Positions 10,201-19,960 of a DNA stretch of 64,000 nucleotides are shown here, piece after piece. The notes under the pieces were generated by a model. That model ran no database searches. It was not told the origin of the DNA and saw only the letters and a program-made list of their open reading frames with translations. How positions within the stretch are numbered: position 1 is the stretch's first letter; each line of letters begins with the position of its first letter. A program made the translations under genes and the position numbers. The DNA lies in assembly GCF_000517065.1 (NCBI RefSeq), contig NZ_KI912105.1, positions 709,635 through 773,634 of the forward strand, written 5' to 3'. Source of the DNA: Alkaliflexus imshenetskii DSM 15055 (lineage in GTDB: Bacteria > Bacteroidota > Bacteroidia > Bacteroidales > Marinilabiliaceae).

Positions 10201-10751
10201 ACAGCAGCGCACTGCTTCAACTTATCAATGACATTATTGACATCAGCATGATAGAGGCCAACCAGCTGGTTATTAAAAATCAAAATGTCGACTTCCATAA
10301 ATTTTTGAATGAAATTCACACATATTACCTTACCAGCACTGAACTAAAGGACAAAGATGTGGCATGTAACCTGAGCATTCCGGATGAAACCAAGCCATTG
10401 ATTATTGCTACGGATCCTAACCGCGTGAAACAAGTGTTTACAAACCTGATAAACAACGCCCTAAAATTCACCGAAAAAGGGCACATTACTTTTGGCTATA
10501 AATACAACACACCAAACAATCAAATCATCTGTTTTGTAGAAGATACCGGTACAGGTATTACCGAGGAGAACATCAATCTGCTGTTTGAACGTTTCAGAAA
10601 AATTGAACCTACACACTTGAAAGTTTATCGCGGTACCGGATTGGGACTATCCATTTCGAAAAATCTTTGTGAACTGATGGGTGGCGATATATGGGTGGAA
10701 TCCACACCCGGAAAAGGAAGCACCTTCTATTTTACTTTGCAAATTAACTAA
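7281..10751 (+). CDS. Propeller-type sensor histidine kinase without receiver or HTH domain
   Basis: The 1156-residue membrane sensor has a signal peptide (about 15-34) and two-component-regulator propeller repeats (about 45-700; the LWIGT-type motif recurs over ten times). A Y_Y_Y domain (about 740-810) and one membrane helix (about 820-842) follow. Next come a long Gln/Lys/Arg-rich coiled coil (845-930), a HisKA domain with MSHEIRTPLN (phospho-acceptor His938) and an ATPase domain with N box NLINNALKF, VEDTGTGI and GTGLGLSISKN. The protein stops right after the ATPase domain. Full hybrid two-component systems (HTCS) of this family continue into a receiver and an AraC-type DNA-binding domain, so this one needs a separate response regulator, not seen in the window. 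Its divergence from susC suggests that it senses the PUL 1 glycan in the periplasm. Confidence 0.9.
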   Translation: MALFNLNRNHKHKNQILSLFAAMMCLLLSPEANSLTITNISLTHFSANNKLPGESIQCIYQDKYGILWMGIESAGLTKYDGKTHTQYRNSPNDTSSISTNYPVSIIEDNLGFMWVATTDGLNKMNRFNGKFQRFRNEPNSNYSLSSNIINKLIKDKLGMIWIATSNGITILNPYKDEFIRLFNNPDPQTPAADNEIYALHMDRDGNMWIGSALLGLYMINQSTYLPVLKQWQSEPAENLQFPLKEVQRWDKALKHVNLQTIRTITSSNTDTIWIGSQNGLFRYLKRTDSFEHVRFSSPEQNHLNTCTYITLYIDSLNYLWAGSSNDGLVAINLNSNEVSYLNENAYATNQLKSNAIRDIMQTHCGLIWIATKFGGLHYFDRRKQTFPLLKKGTEPTLGLSDDFVLSVAEDVDGYIWIGTKGGGLNRYNPITKTFKWYRKGNETGNIQSNRIECLQTDNSHTLWIGSEDGLISKKRNSEIFTTHAKMHVRNIYISDDKHIWIGTTNGLFRYSIEYARLNPLPTRHTDFFDVENNIGITRVFEDSKGILWIATNANGLFEYHIISDKLISHTHKSEVSHSISGNQVRAIYEDSKNRLWIGTKSDGLNLYDYASGHFIQVSTPETLPSNTIYHILEDNSGYLWLGTHNGISRFNPEDGKFISFSTHHGLQGLIFDINAHCKTKNGLLLMGGSQGLNIFNPDEITFQSYKAPLIISRFSVFNATKAIDIASPTEFVLDTRSNYLSFEIALLDYANPDENKYAYMLQPIDNDWIYAGTRNFTSYTNLAPGKYTFKVKGANSDDVWIYEGMELEITIPAPFWKKPWFVPLFIVIAIALLLIIYYLRIIASRRREAILKSEVQQRTMDLSNAYRKLEKFNRQIEKHNKTLRLQKDRISRQNLELTIHRQNLELMVVDRTRDLEEAKLKAEESDRLKSAFLANMSHEIRTPLNAIMGFIDLLEADEFDDEERTRINGIIQSNSSALLQLINDIIDISMIEANQLVIKNQNVDFHKFLNEIHTYYLTSTELKDKDVACNLSIPDETKPLIIATDPNRVKQVFTNLINNALKFTEKGHITFGYKYNTPNNQIICFVEDTGTGITEENINLLFERFRKIEPTHLKVYRGTGLGLSISKNLCELMGGDIWVESTPGKGSTFYFTLQIN

Positions 10752-10759
10752 AATAACAA

Positions 10760-10794
10760 GGGCCACCCAACACAGGATGACCCTCATTTTTTTT
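10760..10794 (+). terminator. Terminator after the sensor kinase
   Basis: An imperfect hairpin (GGGCCACCC pairing with GGATGACCC, two mismatches) starts 9 bases after the kinase stop codon and is followed by a tract of eight T at 10787-10794. It lies between two convergent genes, the kinase and the susD that ends at 10821. Confidence 0.65.
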
Positions 10795-10820
10795 GCTAAA
10801 TAGCTTGAATGAAAATCTGA

Positions 10821-12371
10821 TTAAAAACCGGGATTCTGATCCTCAAGCTCAATGGCGGTATTCAAATCAATTTCACGTTTTGGAATGGGATACAACTCAT
10901 GTTTGTTGGTCACAAATCCGGAAATCTCCTGAGCTGCTCTACCCCAGCGCACCAAATCCCAAAAGCGATGACCTTCAAAGGCAAGCTCTAGTGCACGCTC
11001 CTTCACAATTACTTCGAAAAGTGCGTTACCTGTTAAATTCTCCCACGAAGCGTGATCGGTAAATCCGGCACGTTCCCGTACAAGCTTGATTAGTCCTACA
11101 GCCTCCACATCTTTGCTGTCTTTGTTATAGGCCTCCGCAGCCATCAACAACACATCTGCATAACGGATAATTTTAAATGGCGTACTATAGTTCACCTCAG
11201 GTACCGGAGGACCTGTTTCAGTAGGTTTGGTGGCATATTTCAGACGAATATAACCCTGGTAAGCAGCCCAATTGTTATTTCCTGATGGGTTATTCACCTG
11301 GCCTCCGGCAGCCACAAAATCTGCTTCAGAGATAACGGAGGCTCCTCTGCGCATGGCTCCTGCCTCATTGTAAAGTAACTGACCAAACTTACCGGTAGGC
11401 ACGTTAAAGCCCCATCCATTGGTATAACCAATAGCCTCAAGATTTACAAAGGAGTCATCGCCACGAGGACCCATCAACTGAATCATAAAGTTTGACTCTG
11501 CTGTACCATCCCATGGTCCGCCCCAGTCGTGTGAATTCTTGCTGGTGTATAACACTTCAAAAATTGTTTCGCTTCCGGCACGGCCTTGCTTAAGCCAGAT
11601 GGTGCCAAAATCACTTTCGAGTGCATACTCACCGCTCGAAATAACAGTTTGCAGCATCTGGTGTGCTGGTCCGTATTTACCTTGATAAAGCAGGGCTTTT
11701 CCCAGCAATGACTGAGCTGTACCTTTGGCAATACGGAACTTTTGACCTGCAGGCAACTGACTCTTTAATGGTAGTACAGCCGCCGCTTCGCTTAAATCTT
11801 GTTCTATGGCACGATATACATCTGCAACAGGTGTGCGCGCAATATGCGATTCAGCATTGGTTGTTGGGTTTACTGTGTAATGAGGCACAGCTCCAAACAT
11901 CGTGACCAGTTCAAAATAGGCATAAGCCCTGAAAAACTTGGCTTCAGCAATCACCTGATCTCTGATGGTTACATTTTCGCCAATGTTATTGATAATACCG
12001 TTGGATGAGCTTACGATACGGTACAAAGCCAACCACACATCGCCAAGTGCCGGATTATCATATTCATGAGTCAGCGTGTTTAGAGACTGAAGCTTAGGCT
12101 GGTCGGCAGATGAACCACCTCCTGCATTTACATCGTCACCCGGAAGCAGTTTGGCAAAAAACAAACTTGACCAGTCGGCATAGTTGTTATAAGCCACCGA
12201 TAAATAATCGTACACGCCAATTATTGCCGACATAGCCTCTTCATCTGTTGTCAGGTAATCTTCACTTGCAAAACGGCCGATTGGGGTCTTGTTCAGTTCA
12301 TCATCAGAACAAGCACCTATCAAAAAGAGTGCGGCCAAAATGAGGAAATATTTATAAAAATGTGCTTTCAT
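10821..12371 (-). CDS. SusD/RagB-family glycan-binding lipoprotein (cellodextrin PUL)
   Basis: The 516-residue lipoprotein has its acylation Cys at position 21 (LIGAC), followed by SDDE, a surface-export-like acidic motif. Family landmarks include EAKFFRAYAYFELVTMFG, IIRYADVLLMAAEAYN, IKLVRERAGF, LAFEGHRFWDLVRWG and LYPIPKREI near the C-terminus. It partners the SusC encoded upstream; the gap between them is 168 bases, longer than in the other two PULs here. It is the last gene of the operon running from the Nudix regulator at 22354. From its neighbours (GH9, GH94, GPH symporter) it probably binds cello-oligosaccharides or other beta-glucan fragments at the cell surface. Confidence 0.95.
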   Translation of the reverse strand: MKAHFYKYFLILAALFLIGACSDDELNKTPIGRFASEDYLTTDEEAMSAIIGVYDYLSVAYNNYADWSSLFFAKLLPGDDVNAGGGSSADQPKLQSLNTLTHEYDNPALGDVWLALYRIVSSSNGIINNIGENVTIRDQVIAEAKFFRAYAYFELVTMFGAVPHYTVNPTTNAESHIARTPVADVYRAIEQDLSEAAAVLPLKSQLPAGQKFRIAKGTAQSLLGKALLYQGKYGPAHQMLQTVISSGEYALESDFGTIWLKQGRAGSETIFEVLYTSKNSHDWGGPWDGTAESNFMIQLMGPRGDDSFVNLEAIGYTNGWGFNVPTGKFGQLLYNEAGAMRRGASVISEADFVAAGGQVNNPSGNNNWAAYQGYIRLKYATKPTETGPPVPEVNYSTPFKIIRYADVLLMAAEAYNKDSKDVEAVGLIKLVRERAGFTDHASWENLTGNALFEVIVKERALELAFEGHRFWDLVRWGRAAQEISGFVTNKHELYPIPKREIDLNTAIELEDQNPGF

Positions 12372-12539
12372 TTGATTTCAATTTTGTATTTGTTAATGTT
12401 TCAAAAATTACCCGCTGGCACAATTCACCTGCTATTCGTAGGTTTCCTGTCCTTACGGTATTTCTCATCATTAAAACTTCAATTAACACCTGTAGATAAA
12501 TAGAATGGGGAGTTTATAAACCCTCTTTTAAATCAGGTA

Positions 12540-15500
12540 TTAAAAACTAACAGAAACCCCAAACATCAGTTTCTTTGCCAACGGATAAAGTCCGCGATCA
12601 ATGCCCTGGCGGTTGTTGTCGGCGCTGCCAGCTTCGGGATCCATTCCTTTATAACCTGTAATTGTAAAGAAATCATCCAGAGACACATACAAACGGGCAC
12701 GTTCAAGACCCCATGCCGAAACTGTATTGCGAGGAATCGTGTAACCAAGCTGTATCTGTTTAACACGCAGGTAGGAACCATCCTTCACCATCAGGTCGCT
12801 GCGGTAGACGTAATCGCTCACGTTGTCAGGCGCCGGCATTGATGCATTAGAACCAGGTCCGGTCCAACGGTCGGTAAAGAAGAACTTTGGTTTGTTGGTC
12901 AACTCTCTGTCTGTGCGAAACCATGCCATGAACACATCATTTCCTGACATACCTTGCAAAAACATGCTGAAATCAAAGTTGCGATACTCAAGATTTACGC
13001 TAGCACCATAAATAAGATCGGGATGTGGACTGCCAATATCGGTAATGTCGAGGGCACTGATTACACCGTCATTATTTACGTCAACTACTTTTACCTCGCC
13101 AGTTGCAGGATCAATGCCATCGGTTTTGTAGCCACGGAAATACCAGATTGGCTTTCCAACTTCAAACCAGGTCATATCATAACCCCTTACAGCAGCGCCA
13201 GGAATTGGGGTTGGACTGTTCAAACTGGTGACCTCATTTTTAAGAGTAGAGAGATTTACATTGAACTGATATCTCAAACCACCTGCGGTGCGATTCCAAA
13301 AACCGGTTTCAAACTCCCATCCGCGGTTTTCAACTGTACCACCATTCACCGATGGTACAAAATAATACCCTACAGAAGGAACCGGGGTGCCATCAATAAT
13401 CAGGTCTTTGGTAACTTTGGTATAATAGTCCACAGAGAAATTAAACTTGCTGTTGAATGCATACACATCAACACCGATATTTGTCTGTTCTGATTTCTCC
13501 CACTTCAGGTCTTTATTGGTGGGCTTTTCGATGCGAGAACCTTGTATCAAATCCTCATTTTCGTTAGGATACAGAATGTTGGCAGATGTCCAGAACTCCT
13601 TATCACTAAAAGGTATCACGTTAAAAATGCTACCATTCTGTCCCCAGCTGGCACGGAATTTCACAAAATCAATAGTCTCGGATGTCCAGAAATCTTCTTC
13701 TGAAATGGTCCAACCTCCCGATATTGAAGGGAATGTAGCCCATTTATTGTTTTCAGGTAATACGCTGGCTCCGTCACGTCGCATGGTTGCCTCAATCATA
13801 TAACGACTCTTGAGGTTATAACTTGCACGTCCAAAATATGACACTTTGGTATTTTCACCAAAATTGCCGCCTACACGGTTGGTTGTGCGCTCAACAGAAA
13901 AATCATGATAGGCATACTGACTACCTTGTTTTGGCATCTGTGAACGTAAATAGTAGTTGGGATGGCGATAATCTTCGTAAGACATACCTACCATACCGGT
14001 AAATTCGTGGTCGTTGGCTCGCTTATAATAGGTAGCAAAGTTTTCCCATAACACGTTGCTGTGCTTGTCAATCCAGTCTTCAACCACATTCACCTCATTG
14101 CTTCTTTCAGATGAGAAATAGAACTTTGGCGACCAGCTGTTACGTGTGATAAAGGTCAACTCCATACCCACCCGGGTTGTAAGGCTAAGGCCTTCCATGG
14201 GTTTGATGGTACCATAAAATGAAGCAAGCAACTTATCAACAATCTCTTCGTTGTTGGTGTTCTCGATAAACGCTACCGGGTTGGCAGTTTCACCGGAAAC
14301 AAAACGATTGAGTCCATAATACTGTCCTTTTGAATTTTGAAGTGGTGTATTACCTGCATCAATAATGCTCTGAATACGTGGCGTGATGCCTCTTTCGAGC
14401 ACTGGAGTGTACGGATCCATCAACAGTGCGCTGTTTACAATAGAACGATACTCATCATCCTCGGGTAGAATCTTTCTTTTTGAGTGAGAGAAGTTTAGGT
14501 TGTTACCCACCTCGAGCCAGCTTTTCACGTCATTTTTGGTGTTTACTCGAAAGGTGTAACGCTCAAAAGCAGCATTGGAACCACCAATAACACCATCCTG
14601 TTTCAGATATGAAGATGAGAGCAAATAGGTTGATTTCTCGTTCCCGCCTGTAACACTCAGGTTATGACGCTGCATAGGAGCGGCCTCTGATATCTCTTTT
14701 AACCAATCAGTATCATAACCCTCGGTGTTATTTATCACCTGTCCGGCCTCTTCCATAAATACCTTGTATTCACTTGCGTTCATCATTTCAGCTTTGGTGG
14801 CAAGCGTCTGTATGCCATACTGAAAGTCATAATTCACTTGTGTACGACCTTTCACACCGCTTTTTGTGGTAATCAGTACAACGCCATTGGCACCTTCAGT
14901 ACCGTAAATGGCAGCGGAGGCAGCATCTTTCAAAATTTCCACTGAACTAATGTCATTGGGATTGATATCGTTGATAGAACCGGTTTTCATTCCATCAACA
15001 ATATAAAGCGGCTCACTGTTTCCGTTTGAACCAGTACCACGCACGCGCACTTTAACACCGGCGCCTGGTGATCCCGAATGGGGCAGAACCGTTACACCTG
15101 AAGTACGACCTTGTATGGCATGTTCCACACGACCAATAGAGGAGCGCTCCAACTCTTCCGCCTTAACCGATGATATGGCAGCAGTTACAACACTTTTGCG
15201 CTGTACACCATAACCCACCACAACTACTTCATCAATGGCGCGGGCAGACTCTTCGAGCACCACGTTGATAACAGACTGGTTGCCTATGGCCACCTCCTTG
15301 TCTGTAAAACCCACAAAGCTGTAAAGAAGTGTCTGATCGTTTCCGGCATCAATGGTGTATTTCCCACTCACATCGGTAATGGTACCGCGCAGTGTTCCTT
15401 TCACTACCACATTTACTCCGGGGAGAGGCTCATTAAATGCATCGGTAACAACACCTGTTATCTGACGCTCTTGTGCATAAGCAGTAGAAATACTCAATAA

Positions 15501-15602
15501 AATAAAACCCGTAATTGCGGCAAATCTTGCCAGAAGTTTAAAATAACGGATTTTCAACCTTTTTAACAAACCAGGTTCAAAGAATACTTGTCTTTTTTCC
15601 AT
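12540..15602 (-). CDS. SusC/RagA TonB-dependent transporter (cellodextrin PUL)
   Basis: This 1020-residue SusC has a long basic N-region before the hydrophobic core of its signal peptide, with cleavage after STAYAQ near residue 44. A CarboxypepD_reg-like domain (ITGVVTDAFNEPLPGVNV), a TonB-box-like DEVVVVGYG, a plug with PLYIVDG and VEILKDAASAAIYG, and a barrel ending FGVSVSF follow. It imports oligosaccharides with the SusD encoded downstream. Unusually, the pair sits at the 3-prime end of its operon, after the enzymes and inner-membrane transporter. Co-location with a cellobiose phosphorylase and a GH9 enzyme points to cello-oligosaccharides as cargo (inference). Confidence 0.95.
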   Translation of the reverse strand: MEKRQVFFEPGLLKRLKIRYFKLLARFAAITGFILLSISTAYAQERQITGVVTDAFNEPLPGVNVVVKGTLRGTITDVSGKYTIDAGNDQTLLYSFVGFTDKEVAIGNQSVINVVLEESARAIDEVVVVGYGVQRKSVVTAAISSVKAEELERSSIGRVEHAIQGRTSGVTVLPHSGSPGAGVKVRVRGTGSNGNSEPLYIVDGMKTGSINDINPNDISSVEILKDAASAAIYGTEGANGVVLITTKSGVKGRTQVNYDFQYGIQTLATKAEMMNASEYKVFMEEAGQVINNTEGYDTDWLKEISEAAPMQRHNLSVTGGNEKSTYLLSSSYLKQDGVIGGSNAAFERYTFRVNTKNDVKSWLEVGNNLNFSHSKRKILPEDDEYRSIVNSALLMDPYTPVLERGITPRIQSIIDAGNTPLQNSKGQYYGLNRFVSGETANPVAFIENTNNEEIVDKLLASFYGTIKPMEGLSLTTRVGMELTFITRNSWSPKFYFSSERSNEVNVVEDWIDKHSNVLWENFATYYKRANDHEFTGMVGMSYEDYRHPNYYLRSQMPKQGSQYAYHDFSVERTTNRVGGNFGENTKVSYFGRASYNLKSRYMIEATMRRDGASVLPENNKWATFPSISGGWTISEEDFWTSETIDFVKFRASWGQNGSIFNVIPFSDKEFWTSANILYPNENEDLIQGSRIEKPTNKDLKWEKSEQTNIGVDVYAFNSKFNFSVDYYTKVTKDLIIDGTPVPSVGYYFVPSVNGGTVENRGWEFETGFWNRTAGGLRYQFNVNLSTLKNEVTSLNSPTPIPGAAVRGYDMTWFEVGKPIWYFRGYKTDGIDPATGEVKVVDVNNDGVISALDITDIGSPHPDLIYGASVNLEYRNFDFSMFLQGMSGNDVFMAWFRTDRELTNKPKFFFTDRWTGPGSNASMPAPDNVSDYVYRSDLMVKDGSYLRVKQIQLGYTIPRNTVSAWGLERARLYVSLDDFFTITGYKGMDPEAGSADNNRQGIDRGLYPLAKKLMFGVSVSF

Positions 15603-15658
15603 AATTTTGCCATTTCTTAGTTTGACATTAATAAATGATTGAATTAAGAGAACTTATG

Positions 15659-15698
15659 CACTCAGCCGGTCCAACGACCAAATTATTCCGGCTGAGTG
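15659..15698. other. Intra-operon hairpin between GH9 and susC
   Basis: A perfect 11-bp inverted repeat (CACTCAGCCGG and CCGGCTGAGTG) with an 18-base loop sits between the GH9 stop at 15706 and the susC start at 15602. On the transcribed (minus) strand no T tract follows it, so it is more likely an RNA-stabilising or processing element than a strong terminator. The T tract at 15699-15704 lies on the plus-strand side. Confidence 0.6.
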
Positions 15699-15705
15699 TT
15701 TTTTA

Positions 15706-17433
15706 TTATCGGGAAAGTAACGCATCAAGTCCACCTGCCAAATAAACAAGTGGCGCGTTCCAGTTGATAGCGATTTCATTGGTTGAATAGCTACATTCCA
15801 AATCCACAAACGACTTTGCAGGAAAAGGACTTCGCTCCACATCCGGTCCGCAATCGGTAAGAACCGAAATGTTTGGACCTCCGGATAAGAAACCGGGTAC
15901 AGGCTCTTCAATACCATCGGCGCCCGATGGCCTATGATGAATATTCATCACTTTTTTATCTCCAAAGCCGGTTACAAAACAATATCCTACGGCATTGCGA
16001 CCAAGGATGTAATCCAGATCAGAAAGTGCTGAATGCACGTATTCCACGTTGCCGGTTAACTTGTGTCCAAAAAGCTTTAACATACCCTGGTTGGCTACAT
16101 CGGAATTGCTTCCCCAGGCAAAATGCGAAAGGCTCACGCCATAAGGAGCTGTTTTTGAGGTATGCGTTAAATCATCAACCAGTGCAAGAAAGTCTTCGCG
16201 TAACCCCGTTGCACGAATCTCGTCGGGCAAACTGGAGTATTGGTTAAGCAATGACATGGCCCCCAGCGCATATACCTGATTCCAGGTTGGCACCACCGGC
16301 TTGGAATACTTTTCGAGTAAAACTGCTTTATACTCAGCATCTCCGGTTGACAAGTAAAGTTCAGCGGCGGCCCAAAACCATTCATCGTCAAAGTTGCGGT
16401 CGCCATAACCGCCTGTGTGTATGTCTTCGGGCTGAATGTAAGGAAGGTCGGGATTAAGAACAGCCCACTGCCATGCATATTTTGCATGCTGCAGACACTT
16501 ATCAGCCAACCCCGGAAAATCATTCTCATAAGCAGACAGCACTCTGTAAGCTTTAGATGCCAATGCAGCATAATTCAAGGTGGCGGATGTTCCCTTAGCC
16601 ACAACATAGCGCTTATTTGTGGCCTCATGTGGCATCACAAACCCTTCAAACTGCTTGGTGGTGAGTTTGTGGTATACACCGCCATCATGCGGATCCTGCA
16701 TTGTTAAAACCCATTTCAGGTTATACAAGGTTTCAGAAAGAATATCGGGAACACCGCTTCCTGACTCAGGTATGTCCACATTAAGATTGCTGTGATAGAC
16801 CGGGAAATCTTTCAAGGCTCTTAGCAAAGTATATGTAGTAATTCCACTGTTAACCACATATTTATTGTAATCGCCGGCATCATACCACCCAAGAGGCGAA
16901 GAGATAATGGTACCTTCCGGCCGGTTGGTATCAGCTGCAGAAGCATGCACGTAAACCACTGTATCGGGATGACCGGCAGGCCTTGCCCAAACACCACCAA
17001 ATTCAGGCTCGATGGGCATCGCAGTGCGGTTGAAATAGAATGCCTTTAAAGCGGCTTTGCTAACCATGCGGAATGGCCTGTCAGAGATTTCAATAGCGGC
17101 AGTTTCGTTATGCCCGGGTAGAATAACTTTATAAACACCCGGTTTAACCAGCGCTGAAAAATTAACCTTACGCACTGCATCACCTGACAAATCCCAGTGA
17201 AGGGCTTGCTGCGGTTCGGCACTGAAAACCTCATTTCCCTCAGCATCTTCAATCACCACTATATCCACGTCTTCGGCAACCAACATCATTTTAGGCGCAT
17301 TGGTAATATACCCCACCTGGTTGTAAAGGATACGATCCTGCCCATCGGGGGCAGATGTCCCTGACGTACCACAAGCATAAATTGAGAGTACGATTAAGAC
17401 AACAAACAAAATCTGTTTAATTAGCTTCAACAT
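15706..17433 (-). CDS. GH9 endoglucanase/cellulase lipoprotein
   Basis: The 575-residue protein has a lipobox ending LSIYAC (Cys21) and an N-terminal Ig-like cellulase domain (about 33-120, with NQVGYITNAPKM). The (alpha/alpha)6 GH9 catalytic domain follows. Catalytic Asp residues lie in GWYDAGDYNKYV (Asp185, Asp188). A substrate-binding His is in MNIHHRPSG, and the proton-donor Glu553 is in STNEIAINWNAPLVYL close to the C-terminus. GH9 enzymes hydrolyse beta-1,4-glucan, typically endo or processively. As a membrane-anchored protein without a clear acidic export signal, it probably trims imported cellodextrins in the periplasm. It lies 49 bases after the GH94 gene in the same operon. Confidence 0.95.
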   Translation of the reverse strand: MLKLIKQILFVVLIVLSIYACGTSGTSAPDGQDRILYNQVGYITNAPKMMLVAEDVDIVVIEDAEGNEVFSAEPQQALHWDLSGDAVRKVNFSALVKPGVYKVILPGHNETAAIEISDRPFRMVSKAALKAFYFNRTAMPIEPEFGGVWARPAGHPDTVVYVHASAADTNRPEGTIISSPLGWYDAGDYNKYVVNSGITTYTLLRALKDFPVYHSNLNVDIPESGSGVPDILSETLYNLKWVLTMQDPHDGGVYHKLTTKQFEGFVMPHEATNKRYVVAKGTSATLNYAALASKAYRVLSAYENDFPGLADKCLQHAKYAWQWAVLNPDLPYIQPEDIHTGGYGDRNFDDEWFWAAAELYLSTGDAEYKAVLLEKYSKPVVPTWNQVYALGAMSLLNQYSSLPDEIRATGLREDFLALVDDLTHTSKTAPYGVSLSHFAWGSNSDVANQGMLKLFGHKLTGNVEYVHSALSDLDYILGRNAVGYCFVTGFGDKKVMNIHHRPSGADGIEEPVPGFLSGGPNISVLTDCGPDVERSPFPAKSFVDLECSYSTNEIAINWNAPLVYLAGGLDALLSR

Positions 17434-17482
17434 AGTAAGCGGATTAAAGGTTTACAATTCGATTTAGCCGGTTATTATAGAA

Positions 17483-19915
17483 CTATCCCATAATTACTTC
17501 AACTTGATATGTTCCTGGTTTGGCAAGTGGTATAACATTGCCTTCTACTTCCACATTATCTATCTTAATACTTTTCACGCCTTTGCAAACACCCAAGGGG
17601 TTCGAAATGTGAATGTGGTAGGTCGCTCCTCTCAATTTTCTTGTCACTTGATAACCCTTCCACGCTTTTGGAATACATGGATCTATCATCAGACCATTAT
17701 ATTGAGGACGTATGCCCAGGATATATCTGGTGATGGCATAATAGTTCCAAGCCGCGGTTCCTGTAAGCCATGAGTTTTTTGCCTCACCGGGCTTATGGGC
17801 ATCTTTTCCGGCAATCATCTGCGAATAAACGTAAGGCTCTGTCTTATGCAAATCGCTTATATCTTCCAAGTAAGCAGGGCATATCTTTTTATAGTAATCC
17901 CAAGCCATTTCGCCACGTCCAATCATTGTTTCACCAATCATGATCCATGGATTGTTGTGACAGAAAATACCTGCATTCTCTTTATATCCCGCAGGATAAG
18001 TAGAGATTTCACCATACTCAATCACATATCGGGTAAAAGCCGGATTGTTCAATACAATTCCATACTCGCAATCCAAACGTTCCTTCACCGAATCCAAAGC
18101 CTTTTCAACCATACCCTCTTCCACACCAATTTCAGCCATAGAGCACCATCCCTGTGATTCAATAAAGATTTTGCCTTCTTCATTTTCATTACTGCCCACC
18201 TTTTTGCCAAAGAAATCATAGGCACGCAGGTACCATTCGCCATCCCATCCATGCTGTTTTATGGTCTCTACCATCTTCGCCACGTGAGCCGCTGCTTTAT
18301 CAGCCTCCTCGTTACGTCCGGTTTGACGGCACAAAGCCACATATTCGCGACCGTACACCACAAATAGTCCGGCAATCATAACCGACTCGGCAGTTCCACC
18401 CTTCTTGTTTTCAGTGGTTTGAAACGACTCGTTGGGGTTAGATGAGAAACAATTCAGGTTGAGACAGTCGTTCCAGTCGGCACGGCCAATTAATGGTAGT
18501 CCATGTGGGCCCAGATTGTTTACCACATGATAAAATGAAGCTTTTAAGTGATCGAAATGAGGCTTTGCTGTTGCATCATCGTTGTCAAACGGAACCAGCT
18601 CATCAAGAATGCCATAATCGCCTGTCTCTTTTATGTAATCGGTAGTTGATAAGATAAGCCATAGAGGGTCGTCGTTGAAATTGCCGCCAATGGCATTGTT
18701 ACCCCGTTTGGTAAGGGGCTGATACTGATGGTATGCTCCACCGTCCTCAAACTGTGTGGAGGCAATATCGATGATGCGTTCACGGGCACGAGCCGGCACC
18801 TGATGCACAAAACCGATAAGATCCTGGTTGCTGTCTCTGAATCCCATCCCACGACCAATACCTACCTCAAAAAACGAAGCGGAACGCGACATGTTAAAAG
18901 TTACCATGCATTGGTACTGATTCCAGATGTTAACCATTCTGTCGAGTTTCTCATCTCCGCTCTTAAGCACATATACGCTCAACAAGTTATCCCAATAGCT
19001 GCGTAAAGCATCGAAAGCCTCAGTCACCTTTTCCGGGGTATTAAACTGATCAATTACTGCTTTCGCCTTTGTTTTATTTATCACATTCTTCGACTCCCAT
19101 TTCTGGTCATCGGCATTCTCTACATAACCCAAAATAAATACCAGATCTTTGGTTTCGCCAGGTTTCAATTCTATCTCCAAATAGTGAGAAGCAACCGGAG
19201 ACCAACCATGAGCGTGCGAGTTTCGAGGCTTACCCTCTACCACTACTTGGGGAGCCGAAAACTCATTATACAATCCAACAAAACTTTCTCTGTCAGTATC
19301 ATACCCCTGCACAGGCTGGTTAACATGGTAGTAGGCATAATGATTTCTACGCTCCTTATATTCAGTTTTATGATAGATGGTTGAACCGTCAATTTCAACT
19401 TCGCCGGTGCTCAGGTTACGCTGTAAGTTGTTCTGATCGTCTTCGGCATTCCACAGGCACCACTCCATAAAAGAGAATAACTTAAACTTTTTGGTATCAC
19501 TTCCGGTGTTCCTAAGCGAAAGCTTTTGAACTTCGCACCACGATTTAAGAGGCACAAAACAGAGTAATTCTGCCTGAATGTTATTCTTGGATCCTTGAAT
19601 ACGTGTATAGCTTAACCCATGACGACACTCATAACTATCCAGCTCCGCTTTAACAGGTTTCCAACCGGGAGACCATATTGAATCGCCATCATTTATATAG
19701 AAATAGCGTCCGCCGTTATCCATCGGCACATTGTTGTAGCGATAGCGGGTGAGGCGGCGAAATTTGGCATCTTTATAGAATGCATACCCACCGGCACTAT
19801 TGGATATCAACGAGAAAAAATCTTCGTTACCCAGATAGTTTATCCAGGGCCATGGCGTTTGCGGATTGGTGATCACATACTCTCTGTTCGCGTCGTCAAA
19901 AAAACCGTACTTCAT
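17483..19915 (-). CDS. GH94 cellobiose/cellodextrin phosphorylase
   Basis: This 810-residue protein without a signal peptide is the right length for cellobiose phosphorylase. It begins [18 protein letters not shown], typical of that family. The N-terminal beta-sandwich domain is followed by an (alpha/alpha)6 barrel with [21 protein letters not shown] and the general-acid motif RADWNDCLN (Asp480). The C-terminal jelly roll carries [14 protein letters not shown]94 enzymes cleave cellobiose with phosphate in the cytoplasm to glucose-1-phosphate and glucose, saving ATP. Cellodextrin phosphorylases are usually longer, so cellobiose is the likelier substrate. It follows the GPH symporter by 45 bases, consistent with uptake then phosphorolysis. 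Confidence 0.93.
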   Translation of the reverse strand: MKYGFFDDANREYVITNPQTPWPWINYLGNEDFFSLISNSAGGYAFYKDAKFRRLTRYRYNNVPMDNGGRYFYINDGDSIWSPGWKPVKAELDSYECRHGLSYTRIQGSKNNIQAELLCFVPLKSWCEVQKLSLRNTGSDTKKFKLFSFMEWCLWNAEDDQNNLQRNLSTGEVEIDGSTIYHKTEYKERRNHYAYYHVNQPVQGYDTDRESFVGLYNEFSAPQVVVEGKPRNSHAHGWSPVASHYLEIELKPGETKDLVFILGYVENADDQKWESKNVINKTKAKAVIDQFNTPEKVTEAFDALRSYWDNLLSVYVLKSGDEKLDRMVNIWNQYQCMVTFNMSRSASFFEVGIGRGMGFRDSNQDLIGFVHQVPARARERIIDIASTQFEDGGAYHQYQPLTKRGNNAIGGNFNDDPLWLILSTTDYIKETGDYGILDELVPFDNDDATAKPHFDHLKASFYHVVNNLGPHGLPLIGRADWNDCLNLNCFSSNPNESFQTTENKKGGTAESVMIAGLFVVYGREYVALCRQTGRNEEADKAAAHVAKMVETIKQHGWDGEWYLRAYDFFGKKVGSNENEEGKIFIESQGWCSMAEIGVEEGMVEKALDSVKERLDCEYGIVLNNPAFTRYVIEYGEISTYPAGYKENAGIFCHNNPWIMIGETMIGRGEMAWDYYKKICPAYLEDISDLHKTEPYVYSQMIAGKDAHKPGEAKNSWLTGTAAWNYYAITRYILGIRPQYNGLMIDPCIPKAWKGYQVTRKLRGATYHIHISNPLGVCKGVKSIKIDNVEVEGNVIPLAKPGTYQVEVIMG

Positions 19916-19960
19916 ATTTCAATTGATGTTTTAGGTGTGTTTCTCTGTTTTATATCGGAA

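Noticed and set aside
12954-13493. 179-codon plus-strand frame opposite susC of the cellodextrin PUL
   Set aside because: It is antisense to a complete SusC and shows no signal peptide or domain.
15699-15704. Terminator for the GH9 gene
   Set aside because: The T tract lies on the plus strand; on the transcribed minus strand the hairpin is not followed by T residues.
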